Shown here: one piece after another, positions 17,210 through 24,982 of the stretch
Position numbering within the stretch: the first letter of the stretch is position 1
Layout of the letters: the number at the start of each line of letters is the position of its first letter
Assembly: GCA_951812325.1 (NCBI GenBank)
Contig: OX638294.1
Coordinates: forward strand, 1-64,000
DNA: 64,000 bases
Source: an uncultured Thermoanaerobaculia bacterium
GTDB lineage: Bacteria; Acidobacteriota; Thermoanaerobaculia; Multivoradales; Multivoraceae
Direction of reading: 5' to 3'
Translations under genes and position numbers: made by a program
The notes under the pieces: model-generated
Database searches by the model: none
The model's input: only the letters and a program-made list of their open reading frames with translations
What the model was told of the DNA's origin: nothing

Positions 17210-18397
17210 ATGACGACCGCCGCTTCCGCGGTCGCGGCAGAGCGTCTGACCAAGGTCTACAGGATCTACGACTCACCCTGGCAGCGCCTGCGGGAGGCGG
17301 TGCTGAGGCGCTCGGCGCACCGGCCGTTCGAGGCTCTGCGCGATGTCAGCTTCGAGCTGCCGCCGGGCGAGGGGCTCGGCGTGGTGGGAGAGAACGGGGC
17401 CGGCAAGAGCACGCTGCTCAAGATTGTCGCCGGCGTGACGCGGCCGACGACGGGCGAACTCGCCGTGCGCGGGCGGGTCGCTTCGATCCTGGAACTCGGT
17501 TCGGGGTTCCACCACGAGTTCACGGGCCGCCAGAACATCCGGCTCAGCGCCGCGCTCGTCGGTCTCGACGAGCGGGAGCTGCGTGAGCGGATCCGGGACA
17601 TCATCGAGTTCAGCGAACTCGGCGCCGCGATCGACCAGCCGGTGCGTTCGTACTCGACCGGCATGACGATGCGGCTCGGTTTCTCGATCGCGGTCCAGGT
17701 GGAACCGGACGTCCTGGTCGTCGACGAGGCGCTTTCGGTCGGCGACGGGTACTTTCAGAAGAAGTGCATGGACCGCCTGCAGGGATACATGGCGGACGGC
17801 GGCACCCTGCTCTTCTGTTCCCACGCGATGTACTACGTCACTTCGTTCTGCCAGCAGGCGTTGTGGCTGCGCGGGGGCCGGATCGCAGCCGAGGGGCCGG
17901 CGCTGGGCGTGGTCGGCGAGTACGAGCGGTTCCTGATGGCGAAGACGGGCGAGAGCGCCGGAACGGCCGGCGAATCGACCGACGGCCCGGCGGCGGCGCC
18001 GGCCCGGATTCTCGGCATCCGACCACTCGACGGCGACCCGCGGAGACGCGCCTCGTCATCCTGGGCCCTGGAGGTTGAATGGGAGAGTCGGGAGGAACAT
18101 CTCGGCTTCCACCTCGCGGTTGGACTCGACACCGCGGACGGCGTGCAGGTCTGCGCGTTCACGACCCAGCGGGCCGGACTCGCTCCGACGACGGGGGCCG
18201 GCCGTCACCGCGCCGTGGTCCGCGTAGCGCGGCTGCCGATGACCAAGGGCGACTATTCCGCCTGCGTCTTCCTGCTGGATGAGGAGTCTCTGCACGTCTA
18301 CGACCGCAAGGTCCAGGCGAACGTGCTGGAAATCGAGGCGCGGCGCTTCGAACCCAGCCTGTTCGAGGTGGCGCACGAATGGGAGATCGATCGATGA
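17210..18397 (+). CDS. Wzt-like ABC transporter ATPase with C-terminal domain
   Basis: The 395-residue protein has an ABC ATPase domain (residues 1-240): Walker A GENGAGKST, signature SYSTGM, Walker B VLVVDEALSVGD and H-loop FCSHA. The DEALSVGD variant and AVRGRVASILELGSGFH stretch are typical of the polysaccharide/teichoic-acid exporters (Wzt, TagH). The C-terminal part (about 270-395) is a beta-rich domain like the Wzt carbohydrate-binding module. The partner permease (Wzm) is not next to it, unlike the usual pair. The next gene overlaps its stop (ATGA). Confidence 0.88.
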   Translation: MTTAASAVAAERLTKVYRIYDSPWQRLREAVLRRSAHRPFEALRDVSFELPPGEGLGVVGENGAGKSTLLKIVAGVTRPTTGELAVRGRVASILELGSGFHHEFTGRQNIRLSAALVGLDERELRERIRDIIEFSELGAAIDQPVRSYSTGMTMRLGFSIAVQVEPDVLVVDEALSVGDGYFQKKCMDRLQGYMADGGTLLFCSHAMYYVTSFCQQALWLRGGRIAAEGPALGVVGEYERFLMAKTGESAGTAGESTDGPAAAPARILGIRPLDGDPRRRASSSWALEVEWESREEHLGFHLAVGLDTADGVQVCAFTTQRAGLAPTTGAGRHRAVVRVARLPMTKGDYSACVFLLDEESLHVYDRKVQANVLEIEARRFEPSLFEVAHEWEIDR

Positions 18398-19365
18398 AGC
18401 TGCTGGTGACCCGACCGATTCCCGAACCGGCGGAGGCGCGGGTGCGCGCCGAGCCGGGGGTGGAGGCGACGGTCCTCGAAGAGGACGCGGCGCTGGACCG
18501 CGCGGTTCTGCTCCACGCGGCTTCGGGCGCAGATGCGATCCTGGCCCTGCTCACGGAGCGCATGAACGCCGAGCTCTTCGATCGATCCCCCAACCTGCGC
18601 ATGGTGGCGAACATGGCGGTCGGCTTCGACAACGTGGACATCGACGCGGCGGCTGCGCGCGGAATCTGGGTCACGAACACGCCGGGAGTGCTCGACGGCG
18701 CGACGGCGGACCTGGCGATGGCCCTGTTGCTCGCCGCCGCGCGGCGGCTGCCGGAGGCCGAGCGGTTCCTGCGCGCCGGCCGCTACCGCCGCTGGGGACC
18801 GCTGCTGCTGTGCGGTCAGGAGGTCCACGGCCGCACCCTGGGCATCCTGGGGCTGGGCCGTATCGGCGAGGCGGTCGCCCGCCGTGCCCGGCTCGGGTTC
18901 AGCATGGAGATCCTCTACTGGGACGATCGGGGTCGGCCTGACCTGGAGCAGGAACTCGGCGCTCGCAGGACGGATCTCGACACGCTCCTCGGCGCCGCGG
19001 ACTTCGTCTCCATCCACCTGCCGCTCACCGAGAGCACGGCCGGTCTGATCGACGCGGACCGGCTCGCGCAGATGAAGTCGACCGCGGTGCTCGTGAACAC
19101 CGCCCGTGGTCCGCTTGTCGACGAAGCCGCGCTGGCCGCGGCCCTGCGTTCCGGCGGCATCTGGGCGGCCGGTCTCGACGTGTTCGAACGCGAACCGGAG
19201 GTCCACCCCGACCTGCCGGGGCTCGACAACGCGGTCCTGCTGCCCCACATCGCGAGCGCGTCCATCCCGACCCGCCTCGCGATGGCCGACCTCGCCGTCG
19301 ACAACATCCTGGCCCTTCACCGCGGCGAGGCCCCGCCGACGCCCGTCGTCCGCGGCACGCGTTGA
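18394..19365 (+). CDS. D-2-hydroxyacid dehydrogenase (glyoxylate/hydroxypyruvate reductase-like)
   Basis: The 323-residue NAD(P)-dependent dehydrogenase has LRMVANMAVGFDNVDIDAAA and GIWVTNTPGVLDGATADLAM, the Rossmann fingerprint LGILGLGRIGEAVARRA, VNTARGPLVDEAAL with the catalytic Arg, the Glu in EREPEVHP, and the proton-relay His in LLPHIASAS. This layout matches glyoxylate/hydroxypyruvate reductases (GyaR/GhrB type). ATG at 18394 overlaps the stop of the ABC ATPase, so the two are co-translated, though no functional link is obvious. Confidence 0.92.
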   Translation: MKLLVTRPIPEPAEARVRAEPGVEATVLEEDAALDRAVLLHAASGADAILALLTERMNAELFDRSPNLRMVANMAVGFDNVDIDAAAARGIWVTNTPGVLDGATADLAMALLLAAARRLPEAERFLRAGRYRRWGPLLLCGQEVHGRTLGILGLGRIGEAVARRARLGFSMEILYWDDRGRPDLEQELGARRTDLDTLLGAADFVSIHLPLTESTAGLIDADRLAQMKSTAVLVNTARGPLVDEAALAAALRSGGIWAAGLDVFEREPEVHPDLPGLDNAVLLPHIASASIPTRLAMADLAVDNILALHRGEAPPTPVVRGTR

Positions 19366-19677
19366 TGCGCATCGAGGGATCGGCAGCCCGCGGCAGAGTC
19401 GCACCGCGTTCAAGCGGCCGTGCATGCCGCTTGTTGGAGTGCCGTCCGTGCGCTCGCTGACGCGCACCCGTGGTCGAGGAGACCCCATTCAACCGGGTAG
19501 AGGACCACGCCAGGGCAACGGCGGTTGTCCGGGTGCGCGGTCCTTCTGGTCCGCAGCCGCCGCAGGCGGCCAGACTCGCCCGTTGAAGGGTCGACCGTCC
19601 ACGAGGATGCAGCGGAAACCTGTCGCTTGTTCGTTGCACGACAGCGTAGCGGCCATGCTGCGAATCCCCCCGGCGGC
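19366..19677. other. Intergenic stretch, mostly empty
   Basis: About 310 bases between the hydroxyacid dehydrogenase and a ZIP-like gene. It holds one clear hairpin (19411-19433). On the minus strand a short open stretch contains ATGFRCIL, faintly resembling the end of SUMF1-type proteins, but too little remains to call a gene. Confidence 0.4.
19411..19433 (+). terminator. Hairpin 46 bases after the hydroxyacid dehydrogenase stop
   Basis: CAAGCGGC and GCCGCTTG form a perfect 8-bp stem around a 7-base loop. No proper U-tract follows (TTGG...), so it may be a weak or Rho-assisted terminator or an RNA-stability hairpin. Confidence 0.35.
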
Positions 19678-20301
19678 GTGATTCCACTCGCGGCAGCGCT
19701 CGTGGCGCCGGTTCTCGGAGCGCTGTTCTACGGGGCGCTCCACCACCGGCCGGCGGCGACCCGCCTGGTGGACGGACTCGTGTACCTGGCCGTACCGATC
19801 CTGGTCGCGCTGCAGGTGCTGCCGCAGTCGTGGGCGCCGCGCGAACTGCTGAGTCTGCTGGCGGTTGCGGTTGGCGTCGGGGTGTACTTCGTGCTCGAGC
19901 GGCTTTCGAGAGTTCTTGCCGCCCATGCGGACAACCTGGCGATCGTGATCGCCTTGTCGGGCCTGGTGCTGCATGCGTTCCTCGAAGGTGCGGCGCTGGC
20001 GCCGGGGACCGGGTCGGACGCCTTCTTCGTCAACGCCGTCGTCCTGCACCGTCTGCCGACAGGACTCGTGATCTGGTGGTTGATCCGGCCCCGACACGGC
20101 AGGAGAGCCGCGTCCCTCGGCATCGGGATCATCGTGGCCGCGACGCTAGCCGGAGCGGCGGGCGCGGGAGTCGTTCCGTTCCCGGAGCACGGAACCGGCC
20201 TGGACCTGTTCCAGGCGTTCGTCGCCGGTTCCCTGCTGCACGTGGTCTTCCACCAGGGCCGGAGTGATCACCGGCACGACCGGGATGGTCGCTCGATCTA
20301 G
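19678..20301 (+). CDS. ZIP-like membrane metal transporter
   Basis: The membrane protein of about 207 residues has six or more hydrophobic segments. The central ADNLAIVIALSGLVLHAFLEGAALA and VVLHRLPTGLVIW match the two His-containing helices (HxxxEG and HxxPxG-type) that bind metal in the ZIP family, although the second motif is degenerate (HRLPTG). The C-terminal tail is rich in His and Asp (HQGRSDHRHDRD), which suits metal binding. The start is uncertain: GTG at 19678 begins directly at the first helix, and a TTG at 19627 would add 17 residues. Confidence 0.6.
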   Translation: MIPLAAALVAPVLGALFYGALHHRPAATRLVDGLVYLAVPILVALQVLPQSWAPRELLSLLAVAVGVGVYFVLERLSRVLAAHADNLAIVIALSGLVLHAFLEGAALAPGTGSDAFFVNAVVLHRLPTGLVIWWLIRPRHGRRAASLGIGIIVAATLAGAAGAGVVPFPEHGTGLDLFQAFVAGSLLHVVFHQGRSDHRHDRDGRSI

Positions 20302-20437
20302 AGCTGGACCGGGGATCGGCGGTCGCAACGGATAGGCGGATTCGCACCCGGCTGCGGCAGGCGGCTGACCGGCGCGGCGGGTGCGCTCAAGGTCCGGGCG
20401 CCCGGAGACGACCGTGCCGCCACAACGTGGTCAGGTC

Positions 20438-21082
20438 TCAGGGGCGGAAGGAGCGGGCGACGCGGAAGCCGGTGTCATCAGCGGCGCAGTTGGGCGCCCT
20501 GCGCCGGATCAGTCCGTCGTGGAGTTCCGTCGCTTCGTTGCGGAAGGAGCCGCCGCAGAGGGTTGCGCTGTCGTCGCCGCCGTGGGCATCGGGAGCGGCC
20601 CATTCCCAGACGCTGCCGAGCATGCCGTGGAGGCCGAAGCCGTTCGGCGCCCTGTGCTCGGGCGGCTTCACCCGACCTCCGGAGTTGCCGGCGTGCCAGC
20701 AGCAGCGGTCGATCGACTCCGGTGTGGCGCACCACGCCGCCGGGTCGTCGGCCCGGTCGGCGCCCCGGCAGGCGTACCGCCATTCGACCGCGGTCGGCAG
20801 GCGCATCGGCTTGCGCGAGAGCTCGGCGTACCAGCGGCAGTAGGCGTCCGCCTGCTGGAAGCTGACCCCCGTGGCGAGATCCCGGTCGCCGGAGGAGAGC
20901 GGCGACCGCCGGTGGTCCGGGGCGAAGGCTTCGAACTGCTCGTTCGTGACGGGCCACTTGCCGAGGTAGAAGGGCTGGACCGGCGCCAGGCGTCCGTCGA
21001 GTTCCATCTCGCCGCCCGGGACCAACCACAGGATGGTGCGTGGAACGTGGGCGTAGGAGCGGGGCAGGGGACGGAGCACCAT
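20438..21082 (-). CDS. SUMF1/FGE-fold protein lacking the FGE catalytic cysteine
   Basis: The 214-residue protein has the formylglycine-generating-enzyme fold: FYLGKWPVTNEQFEAF, VSFQQADAYCRWYAELSRKPMRLPTAVEWRYACRG, NGFGLHGMLGSVWEWAAD-like segment, CGGSFRNEA and TGFRVARSF. In true FGEs two active-site cysteines lie in the segment before the terminal GFR. Here that segment (LIRRRAPNCAADD) lacks the first one, so sulfatase maturation is doubtful. Members without the Cys act as ligand-binding domains or as other iron oxidases. It is the last gene of the PCP_red cluster, 146 bases after the radical SAM gene. ATG at 21082 is the first good start. Confidence 0.8.
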   Translation of the reverse strand: MVLRPLPRSYAHVPRTILWLVPGGEMELDGRLAPVQPFYLGKWPVTNEQFEAFAPDHRRSPLSSGDRDLATGVSFQQADAYCRWYAELSRKPMRLPTAVEWRYACRGADRADDPAAWCATPESIDRCCWHAGNSGGRVKPPEHRAPNGFGLHGMLGSVWEWAAPDAHGGDDSATLCGGSFRNEATELHDGLIRRRAPNCAADDTGFRVARSFRP

Positions 21083-21228
21083 GGGCTGAGGGTACAGCCC
21101 GGCCGGCAGTTCGGCACTGGTCGGGCAGCGGTCGGAACCAGGACGGTCGGCCGAGGATACCCGCGGGTCGGGACTCGGGTTCGCGGGCTGTTGTCGGAAA
21201 TCGGGCCAGTCGGCGAGCGGTACGCGCT

Positions 21229-22596
21229 TCAGGAGGGTCGGCCGAAGACCTTGGGCGTCGGCATGCGGGCCCGGATCGCGTCGAGTTCCTCGACGGTGAC
21301 CGTCGCGATGCCGTTCTTGCGGCAGTGGGATTCCACCGAGCGGACGACCATGCCGCGGACGAAGGCGGGCACCCGCTTCATCCGCGCCCGTGCCTCGGGT
21401 TCCCAGGCGATGCTGGTCGAGCTGTCCTCGCCGTACCGGGAGAGGGACGCGAGCCCGGTTCGGTCGCCGAGCGCCTCGAGTTGCCGTGGCGAGAAGGCGC
21501 CGGGTTCGTGGGTGCACAGCGGATCCTCGGCCATCAGGTCGCCCGTCATGCCGTATGCGCGGGCGCGGCAGCCGCCGCAGACCGACTGGAGTTCGCAGGA
21601 ACCGCAGCGGCCGCCCAGCTCCTTGCGGCGACGGATGTCCTGGAACAGGTCGGAATCCTTCCAGACCGCGGACAACGTGGAACTCTTCAGGTTGCCGCCG
21701 AAGACCGGCAGGTACGGGCATGGAGTCACGTCGCCGTTCGGTCGGATTCCCATGTAGTGCGTGCCGGCCGGGCAGCCGCCGGCGCCGCCGTCGAAGGCCT
21801 TCAGGAAGGGCGATTCCGGATCGCCGGCCAGCAGTTGACGGACGTAGTGGGGAGCGCACTTCGCGTTGACCACCATGCGGCCGCGGTACTCGCGCTGAAT
21901 CTGCTCCAGGGAGGCGAGGACGTCGTCGTAGTCCGACGGCGCGAGGTCGGACACGAACTGGCCGCGGCCCGTTGGCACCAGGAAGTAGAGGTTCCAGACG
22001 CGGGCCTCAAGCTCGGTGCAGGCGAACTCCGCGATCTCCTCCAGTTCCCCGCGGTTGTGTGCTCCCGCGGTGGTCTGGATGATGAAGGGAAGACCCGCGG
22101 CGGCCAGATGTTTCGCGCCGTCGACCGTGTTCTGCCACGCGCCGCGCACGCGGCGGAAGCCGTCGTGGACCGACGGGTCGAGTGCATCGAGCGACAGGGC
22201 GAGACCGCGGACTCCCTCGCCCTTCAGGATGCGGGCCAGGTTCTCCGTGATGCGGACGCCGTTGCTGCCAACGACGACCCACAGCTCCCGCTTGGCGGCG
22301 TAGCGGACGATGTCCAGGATGTCGCGCCGCAACAGCGGCTCGCCGCCGGTGAGGATGACCAGGGCCTCCGGAGCGAACTCGCAGATGTCGTCGATCACCT
22401 TCTTGCACTGGTCGGTCGTAAGTTCCGAGCGGTCGGCGAAGTTGGCCGTCTGCACCAGCGGCTTGCCGCCGGCATCCAGGTAGCAGTGCTCGCAGGCCAG
22501 GTTGCAGCGGTAGGTCAGGTTCCAGGAGATGACGTACGGGCGGGCAAATGCCGCCGTGGCCGGGTTCGTGGGCCGCTCGAGGGGAGAGAGGGTCAT
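21229..22596 (-). CDS. NirJ/AhbD-like radical SAM/SPASM protein with C-terminal PCP_red-like domain
   Basis: The 455-residue protein binds a radical-SAM [4Fe-4S] cluster through CNLACEHC (Cys31, 35, 38). TGGEPLLR follows as in other family members. A SPASM domain has Cys at about 275, 293, 331, 334, 340, 343 and 361, with CGSCELQSVCGGCRARAYG and EDPLC. This wording closely matches the haem-modifying enzymes NirJ (haem d1) and AhbC/AhbD (alternative haem). Residues 396-445 (IAWEPEARARMKRVPAFVRG...) form a PCP_red-like helical domain also present in neighbouring proteins. The start overlaps the stop of the microprotein gene (ATGA). Tetrapyrrole or peptide modification are both possible. Confidence 0.88.
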   Translation of the reverse strand: MTLSPLERPTNPATAAFARPYVISWNLTYRCNLACEHCYLDAGGKPLVQTANFADRSELTTDQCKKVIDDICEFAPEALVILTGGEPLLRRDILDIVRYAAKRELWVVVGSNGVRITENLARILKGEGVRGLALSLDALDPSVHDGFRRVRGAWQNTVDGAKHLAAAGLPFIIQTTAGAHNRGELEEIAEFACTELEARVWNLYFLVPTGRGQFVSDLAPSDYDDVLASLEQIQREYRGRMVVNAKCAPHYVRQLLAGDPESPFLKAFDGGAGGCPAGTHYMGIRPNGDVTPCPYLPVFGGNLKSSTLSAVWKDSDLFQDIRRRKELGGRCGSCELQSVCGGCRARAYGMTGDLMAEDPLCTHEPGAFSPRQLEALGDRTGLASLSRYGEDSSTSIAWEPEARARMKRVPAFVRGMVVRSVESHCRKNGIATVTVEELDAIRARMPTPKVFGRPS

Positions 22597-22709
22597 GGCG
22601 GGAGTTTCGTGTGCGGTGTCTTGCCGGCGAAGGTTCTACCGGAGAGGGCCCTGCCGAAGATGGTCCTGCCGGCGAGGGCTCTGCCGAAGGTGGTTCTGCC
22701 GGAAGGCAT
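22593..22709 (-). CDS. 38-residue repeat microprotein, translationally coupled
   Basis: The ATG at 22709 overlaps the stop of the PCP_red/zinc-ribbon gene (TGATG), and its TGA overlaps the start of the radical SAM gene (ATGA), so the frame fits exactly between two coupled genes. The product is basic and built from alternating pentapeptides GR-T-x-(F) and GR-A-L-(A/S): the pattern runs GRTTF, GRALA, GRTIF, GRALS, GRTFA. It ends with a Lys/His/Pro tail. Five to six 15-bp DNA repeats (22620-22708) encode it. It could be a real peptide (even a radical-SAM substrate) or a translated linker. No homologue is recognised. Confidence 0.5.
   Translation of the reverse strand: MPSGRTTFGRALAGRTIFGRALSGRTFAGKTPHTKLPP
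22620..22708. repeat. Degenerate 15-bp tandem repeat (about six units)
   Basis: On the plus strand successive 15-base units begin CTGCCGGCGAAGGTT, CTACCGGAGAGGGCC, CTGCCGAAGATGGTC and so on, each sharing CTGCCG and a GG near the end. The unit length is a multiple of three and keeps one minus-strand frame open, encoding the pentapeptide repeats of the microprotein. Confidence 0.8.
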
Positions 22710-23206
22710 CAGGCGATGCCGAAGAAGGAGCGGGCACGCTCCAGGACCGCCGCGTCGACCTCGTCGTAGCCGTGGTCGAGGGCGAACTTCTCGATGCCCG
22801 CAACCGCCGAGGTGCGGACGATGTCCGGGATGTTTGCGAGGCGTTCGCGGGCTTCCGCGGTCCACGGAATGCCCGCGGGGGCGCCGTTGCCGCCGTTGGC
22901 GCCGCTTTCTCCATCGGCCGGGCTCGCATCCCGGTCGGCGCCTTGCGCGGCGAGCGGGACGCCCATGTCGGCCAGCATGCCGGTGAACGGGCACTTCGAG
23001 GCCGCGGCGGCCGTTTCCGGAGCTTCCCCGGGCCCGATCTTCACCCCGAGCGAGCCGACGACCTGGGTCTCGTGCGGATTCGTCATCATCGCCATCTCGG
23101 CGGAGCAGGCGGGGCAGGCGTAGACGAGGGCGACGGAACCGCCGTCGGGTCCCAGCGCATGCTTCAGCTTCATCTGTTCGTCGCAGGGTACGCAGAGGAA
23201 CTTCAT
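22709..23206 (-). CDS. Zinc-ribbon protein with PCP_red-like domain
   Basis: The 165-residue cytoplasmic protein starts MKFLCVPCDEQMKLKHA. Cys5, Cys8, Cys31 and Cys34 form a zinc-ribbon. A low-complexity Ala/Gly linker includes KCPFTGM (Cys-Pro at 72-73), a motif also found in the C-terminal tail of the stress protein at 26588. Residues 113-160 (IPWTAEARERLANIPDIVRTSAVAGIEKFA) are a PCP_red-like three-helix domain, the module found at the C-terminus of BchB/ChlB of protochlorophyllide reductase. No other chlorophyll gene is present. It lies 46 bases after the Mrp-type ATPase. Role unknown; linked by domain and context to tetrapyrrole or Fe-S chemistry. Confidence 0.8.
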   Translation of the reverse strand: MKFLCVPCDEQMKLKHALGPDGGSVALVYACPACSAEMAMMTNPHETQVVGSLGVKIGPGEAPETAAAASKCPFTGMLADMGVPLAAQGADRDASPADGESGANGGNGAPAGIPWTAEARERLANIPDIVRTSAVAGIEKFALDHGYDEVDAAVLERARSFFGIA

Positions 23207-23252
23207 CTTCGATCTCTGTCGGTCGGAATCAGGTTGGCTTGGTCCGTGGGCC

Positions 23253-24116
23253 TCAGGCGACGCAACGCAGGAGTTGTTCGGCGGCCTCGTCGAGCGCGTG
23301 GAGGACCGGCCCCGGGGGCAGGTCCGCTTCGCCTGCGTCGGAGGCCGTTGCCAGACGCGGGTCGAACGGTACCCTAGCCAGGCAGGGGAGTCCAAGCTCG
23401 GGCGCATCTCCCGCCGCGCCGTCGAACAGGGGGCGGACCCCGTCGCACGTGCCGCAATAGTAGCCGCTCATGTTCTCGATGTACCCGAGGACCTCGTTCG
23501 GCGTCGTGCCGAGCGCCGCCGCCGAGCGTGCGACGACGCCGCGGGCCAGGGCGGCTGGAATCGTGACGAGCACGAACCGCGCGGCCGGCCCCAGCGCCTC
23601 GGCATACTGCAGCGTCCGTTCGGCGCCCGGCGGCAGGTCGACGAGCAGGAAGTCGAGACGACCCCAGTCGACCAGACCGAGCAACTGCTGGAACAGGTTG
23701 AACTCCCGGGTCGCGCGCCATACGTGGGAGTCGCCCGTCGCCACGCTGTCGAAGGCGAGGTGCTCCGACTCGGGGAGCAGGGAACCCAGGGACACGACGC
23801 CCAGACCGTCTGGCGTGCGGGGGAGGGCCATTCCCCGATCGCCTGGCAGGAGCGGGGCCCGTTCCAGCCCGGCCAGACGGGCCTGGCAGGGACCGTTCAG
23901 GTCGGCGTCGAGAATCGCGCAGCGGCGCCCCGCTCGCCCGAGTGCCAGGGCGAGCTGCATCGTCAGGGTGCTCTTGCCGACGCCTCCCTTGCCGGAGCCG
24001 ATGGCGACGACGTGATCGATGCCGGCCATCGCCTCGGCGATGCGCTCCCGCTGCTGGAGGACCTGTCCGAGAACGTCGGAACCGCCGTCGCCGGCGATGT
24101 CGGAGTATGTCTTCAC
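23253..24116 (-). CDS. Mrp/NBP35-family P-loop ATPase
   Basis: The 287-residue ATPase has the deviant Walker A GSGKGGVGKST (residues 41-51), the ILDADLNGP switch and LLVDLPPGAERT. YIENMSGYYCGTCDG follows, where Mrp/ApbC proteins carry the CxxC that bridges an Fe-S cluster in a dimer. Such proteins act as Fe-S scaffolds or carriers. Position between a methyltransferase and a PCP_red protein, upstream of a radical SAM gene, would suit delivery of clusters to this module. The GTG start at 24116 overlaps the stop of the methyltransferase (GTGA). Confidence 0.9.
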   Translation of the reverse strand: MKTYSDIAGDGGSDVLGQVLQQRERIAEAMAGIDHVVAIGSGKGGVGKSTLTMQLALALGRAGRRCAILDADLNGPCQARLAGLERAPLLPGDRGMALPRTPDGLGVVSLGSLLPESEHLAFDSVATGDSHVWRATREFNLFQQLLGLVDWGRLDFLLVDLPPGAERTLQYAEALGPAARFVLVTIPAALARGVVARSAAALGTTPNEVLGYIENMSGYYCGTCDGVRPLFDGAAGDAPELGLPCLARVPFDPRLATASDAGEADLPPGPVLHALDEAAEQLLRCVA

Positions 24117-24982
24117 GACCGCCGGATGCGTTCGAGCACGCCGGTTCGTTCGGCGACGGAGCGTGCCGCGGCGCGGAGCCGGCCGCCGACGCCCCGTTCG
24201 GGATAGGCGGCGCGCTGGAAGATCAGTCCGTCGTTCACGATCCAGGGGCGGCGCCGACCGAAGGCGTGACGATGTCTCTTCATGTAGATGAGCTCGAAGC
24301 CGTTCTTCGCCAGCAGGCCGATCAGCTCGAGGGGACGGATGCCCCATTGCCAGTACCAGTGGTTGTCCCGTTCCAGCCTGCCGTCCTCGTCCCGTTCGTC
24401 GTGCCTTGCGAACCACGATTCGAGGCGTTCGCGGGTGTTCCAGTCGTCTTCCCAGACGTAGACGTTCCGGTAGTACCAGTCGACGCCGCGATCCACGAAG
24501 CGGATCGTTCGCGGCGTCTTCAACCAGTTCTGATTGAACACGATCAGCGAGTTCGCGTGGGGTAGCCAGTCCAGCAGGAACCTGTCCCAGTCCGGCTTGA
24601 CCTGGTGCAGGAGGATGTCGTACATGATCAGGGCATCGACCTTGCGGACCGCGTCGAGCGCTTGCCGCGAGCCGAGCAGGGCCTGGACGAGTTCCACCCG
24701 ACGATGCGCCCCGGCGCGTTCGCGGGTCAGGGGCGTCAAGTTGCCGTCGACGATCACGGCCCGGTCCAGCTCGTTGCCGCAGAGCGCGGCCGCATGAAAG
24801 GCGTAGGCGCCGTCGACTCCCCAGCAGGCGCCAAGATCGGCGAACGACCGGAAGTCGGTGAGTTCGTAGGCGATGTCGATCAGTTCGAGCTTTTCAGGCT
24901 TGGCCTGGACCTCGGACCGGGCTTCGACGGAGCTGTCTTCGGCGCCAGGGCGGGGGGACATCGTGGGCAGAGTAACAGTCAC
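24113..24982 (-). CDS. Class I SAM-dependent methyltransferase-like protein
   Basis: The 289-residue protein has a Rossmann-type SAM-binding core. Motif I is SFADLGACWGVDGAYAFHAA with an acidic residue after the next strand (VIVDGNLT), and the later ALIMYDILLHQVKPDW fits motif IV. A long aromatic-rich insertion (RNVYVWEDDWNTRERLESWF, NHWYWQWGIRP) follows. The substrate is unknown. Both ends overlap neighbouring genes (ATGA with the acetyltransferase, GTGA with the Mrp-type ATPase), so it is part of a co-translated set. Confidence 0.7.
   Translation of the reverse strand: MTVTLPTMSPRPGAEDSSVEARSEVQAKPEKLELIDIAYELTDFRSFADLGACWGVDGAYAFHAAALCGNELDRAVIVDGNLTPLTRERAGAHRRVELVQALLGSRQALDAVRKVDALIMYDILLHQVKPDWDRFLLDWLPHANSLIVFNQNWLKTPRTIRFVDRGVDWYYRNVYVWEDDWNTRERLESWFARHDERDEDGRLERDNHWYWQWGIRPLELIGLLAKNGFELIYMKRHRHAFGRRRPWIVNDGLIFQRAAYPERGVGGRLRAAARSVAERTGVLERIRRS

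Noticed and set aside
19489..19660. Relic of a SUMF1-type gene on the minus strand (ATGFRCIL)
   Set aside because: Only about ten residues resemble the family end, and the upstream sequence overlaps the ZIP-like gene. Chance similarity is likely.
20438..21082. Formylglycine-generating enzyme for the sulfatase
   Set aside because: The active-site Cys pattern is not present, and the gene is 14 kb away in a different operon.
22548..22769. Plus-strand frame over the 15-bp repeats (EGSTGEGPAEDGPAGEG pattern)
   Set aside because: Any frame over 15-bp repeats gives a pentapeptide pattern. Only the minus-strand frame is coupled exactly to the neighbouring start and stop codons.
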